Of a stretch of 64,000 nt of DNA, positions 62,319 through 64,000 are shown one piece after another; position 1 is the first letter of the stretch; each line of letters opens with the position of its first letter. The stretch spans positions 62,001-126,000 of the forward strand of contig NZ_JVLH01000006.1 of assembly GCF_001070855.1 (NCBI RefSeq), read 5' to 3'. The position numbers were made by a program, and so were the translations under genes. The notes beneath the pieces were generated by a model. It searched no databases. It was not told the DNA's origin and saw only the letters and a list, made by a program, of their open reading frames with translations. The DNA comes from Trueperella pyogenes. Its GTDB lineage: Bacteria > Actinomycetota > Actinomycetes > Actinomycetales > Actinomycetaceae.

Positions 62319-63446
62319 TTATTTGCCGCTCAAATACTCACCGATTTCTTCAGCTTCTTCCAGCAGAGATTGATCATATTCATCTCGCACCGAGTCTAGA
62401 AACTTATATCCTTTGCGCGGATCCTGTACGGCAATCACCCTGCCATCTTTGATAACAATTGGTCGAAACATCCCATTCTTTGCGGGGCAAATCTCCCGCT
62501 CTGCCTCCGAACTGGCCATGCTACTCCGATCGGCATATCCCACATGGATTTCATCAAAAGAAGGGCAAGAAAACAGTGCTCGAGCTTCATTTCCGCATCG
62601 GCTCAACAGCGAGTCAAGATCAGCACGTTGATATCCAGATTCACCGAGAACAATAGGGCGCTCACTTCCCTTTAAACGTACTGCACGTTCCAGCGCAGCC
62701 CGAGACTCACGTTTCGTTAGTGATGTCCAACGAGAAAAATCCTCGACACTGACGGGGCCGTGCCCCCAGGCATAGCGACGCGCAAGCTCCGCCAGCGCGG
62801 CCTCGTGACTGCTTTCTCCCTGGGCGACTCCTTCCGCAACGGGCAAAGGCCTCGCATCACAAAAAAGGAAGGAATTCCCCCGCTTGGGACCGCCCACGAG
62901 GAAGCCCTCAATATGCAACGCGAGGAAGAGATTACGACGGTCAAGGAAAGTCACCCTCTCCCCCGCTCGCAAGGCTGCCTCGCGTTGTGGGCGCGTACCC
63001 GTTCGGATCCCTTCCTCCTCCCAAGCCAGGCAAAGTTCTTCGCGGCTTCGCGGTCCCGACGAGGCAATACACGAATATGCGATCTGCGCAGCTTCTTCAA
63101 TACGCGCGCGAGTCAATCCCTCTTCCTCTAACGAGCGCATCCATGTGCGATACCGATGGCGAAGCACCTGTCGCAGCCAATGATGGTCCTTTGCGCTGGT
63201 GACATGGATTGTTCCGCGCATAGGCCACGAACGCACAAGCTCAGCAGACTCAAAAGCATCATCGATTGCGCTAACAGAAGGCTGTTTAACGCGTAGATTA
63301 ATCGCCCACGGAATCGAAGAAGGAAGTTGTGCCTGCAAAGCGAGCATATTGTCGACCGCAGCGATGGGATTATCCGCAGCCGTTTCTTCGACGAGGCCTT
63401 GGCTAATAATGCGCGCCAAGCTCAGAGTGCGTGAGGCGTGAGTCAT
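62319..63446 (-). CDS. Winged-helix DNA-binding protein (HTH_42/YcaQ-like)
   Basis: A 375-residue protein of the HTH_42 (DUF1006) family, related to glycosylases of the AlkX/YcaQ type that act on damaged or crosslinked DNA. Conserved stretches are LVRSWPMRGTIHVTSAKDHHWL (in part, about 69), YAWGHGPVSVEDFSRWTSL (about 212-230) and a C-terminal half with VIKDGRVIAV. The ATG overlaps the last base of the nucS stop (TGATG), so it is co-transcribed with nucS, which fits a DNA-repair role. Confidence 0.83.
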   Translation of the reverse strand: MTHASRTLSLARIISQGLVEETAADNPIAAVDNMLALQAQLPSSIPWAINLRVKQPSVSAIDDAFESAELVRSWPMRGTIHVTSAKDHHWLRQVLRHRYRTWMRSLEEEGLTRARIEEAAQIAYSCIASSGPRSREELCLAWEEEGIRTGTRPQREAALRAGERVTFLDRRNLFLALHIEGFLVGGPKRGNSFLFCDARPLPVAEGVAQGESSHEAALAELARRYAWGHGPVSVEDFSRWTSLTKRESRAALERAVRLKGSERPIVLGESGYQRADLDSLLSRCGNEARALFSCPSFDEIHVGYADRSSMASSEAEREICPAKNGMFRPIVIKDGRVIAVQDPRKGYKFLDSVRDEYDQSLLEEAEEIGEYLSGK

Positions 63447-64000
63447 CAGAAAAGACGGGAATCGGGATCGTCAAAACCTCGCATGGCGTCATAATCGAGA
63501 ATGAGGCAGTCAATACCGCGATCTTCGGCCAAGGTACGAGCCTGTCGCGTAATCTCTTGAGCTGCAAAAATTCCTCTAATCCCGTCCAGCAAAGGATCGC
63601 GGCCCAAAAGGGACAGATAGCGCGTTAATTGATCAACGCCGTCCATTCCTCCTCGCCTTTTAACCTCGATTGCAACGGGCAGCCCCTGCGGATCACGAAC
63701 AAGCAGGTCGACTGGACCAACAGGAGTGGGATACTCACGACGTACCAGTTCCCAGCCTTCACCCAGTACCTGCGCAACCTGCTGCGCCAAGAGTTCTTGA
63801 AGATGGGTTTCAACACCGTCTTTGACGAGTCCCGGATCGATACCAAACTCTTCAGTAACATCACTGATGATCTCGTGAATGCGAATAACCAGTCGGTCAT
63901 CGGTCTTATCAGATTGGACCTGCCAAACCTGAGTCACACCGTCCATCTCTTCTCCCTCTTCGGGGGTTTCGGTGGTGACTGTACAGGGAGCATTCATCCA
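63446..64000 (-). CDS. nucS: Mismatch-specific endonuclease NucS, N-terminus cut by window edge
   Basis: Actinobacterial and archaeal mismatch endonuclease that cuts both strands at mismatched bases, replacing MutS/MutL. The last 184 residues are visible; about 50 N-terminal ones lie beyond base 64000. The nuclease core is intact: [17 protein letters not shown] (about 54-70), then [23 protein letters not shown] with its catalytic Asp, Glu and Lys, [16 protein letters not shown], and the C-terminal ending DPDSRLF that resembles a sliding-clamp-binding tail. Its stop overlaps the start of the HTH_42 gene. Confidence 0.93.
   Translation of the reverse strand, partial: WMNAPCTVTTETPEEGEEMDGVTQVWQVQSDKTDDRLVIRIHEIISDVTEEFGIDPGLVKDGVETHLQELLAQQVAQVLGEGWELVRREYPTPVGPVDLLVRDPQGLPVAIEVKRRGGMDGVDQLTRYLSLLGRDPLLDGIRGIFAAQEITRQARTLAEDRGIDCLILDYDAMRGFDDPDSRLF

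Overview
The window looks like chromosomal DNA from a mid-GC actinobacterium, most likely a member of the Actinomycetaceae (Actinomyces/Schaalia-like). The GC impression comes from reading, not computing. Supporting signs are the NucS mismatch endonuclease, GlgE with GlgB/GlgX, a two-part MetP/MetS importer, an etfB-etfA-cysteine desulfurase-mnmA cluster, a LAxTG-type wall-sorting signal, and many 4-bp ATGA/GTGA gene overlaps. I see no phage, insertion sequence, CRISPR array or rRNA operon. Nearly all of it is ordinary core genome.

Layout. 1-5947: an M20 peptidase cut by the window edge, a DUF3043 membrane protein, an unknown gene, a SpoU methyltransferase, a HAD phosphatase, and a sodium symporter with its tiny partner subunit. 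6017-12661: a five-gene operon for a surface-anchored metal ABC transporter under a Zur-like operator. 12683-16976: a glycosyltransferase, split PTS IIA/IIB proteins and MalQ. 17118-22687: thioesterase, EttA, SSB, oligoribonuclease, threonine ammonia-lyase. 22747-26831: a winged-helix regulator, metE, metF and two tiny leaderless ORFs. 26933-32143: tRNA-Arg and the L-lactate operon lctP-lutABC. 32189-39257: DUF421, CPA1 antiporter, rpmF, YigZ, cysK-cysE, GNAT, Nei. 39260-45239: leuS, HIT protein, DtxR-type regulator, two tRNA-Lys, a ParS/MbcA-like HTH protein, Bcp, tRNA-Leu. 45277-49438: mnmA, cysteine desulfurase, etfAB. 49544-57311: glgX, trpS, glgE, glgB. 57391-64000: thioredoxin/TPR protein, two envelope proteins, a zinc-binding protein, nagA, an HTH_42 protein and nucS (cut).

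How the parts connect. Sulfur amino acids recur: MetP/MetS import, MetE/MetF synthesis, CysK/CysE, and cysteine desulfurase with MnmA. The most interesting signal is regulatory. Two very short leaderless ORFs, upstream of the metE-adjacent regulator and upstream of metFE, both end in Ser-Arg-Met-Cys, and their stop codons lie in RNA hairpins. This suggests methionine/cysteine-responsive attenuation. A second theme is zinc: the anchored ABC operon has a strong promoter whose predicted start lies inside a Zur-like box. Glycogen/maltose chemistry (MalQ, GlgX, GlgE, GlgB) and lactate oxidation dominate carbon metabolism.

All calls are by eye from protein motifs and nucleotide patterns. Start sites were moved where a ribosome site or a leaderless promoter favoured an internal codon. 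RNA structures and operators are inferences.
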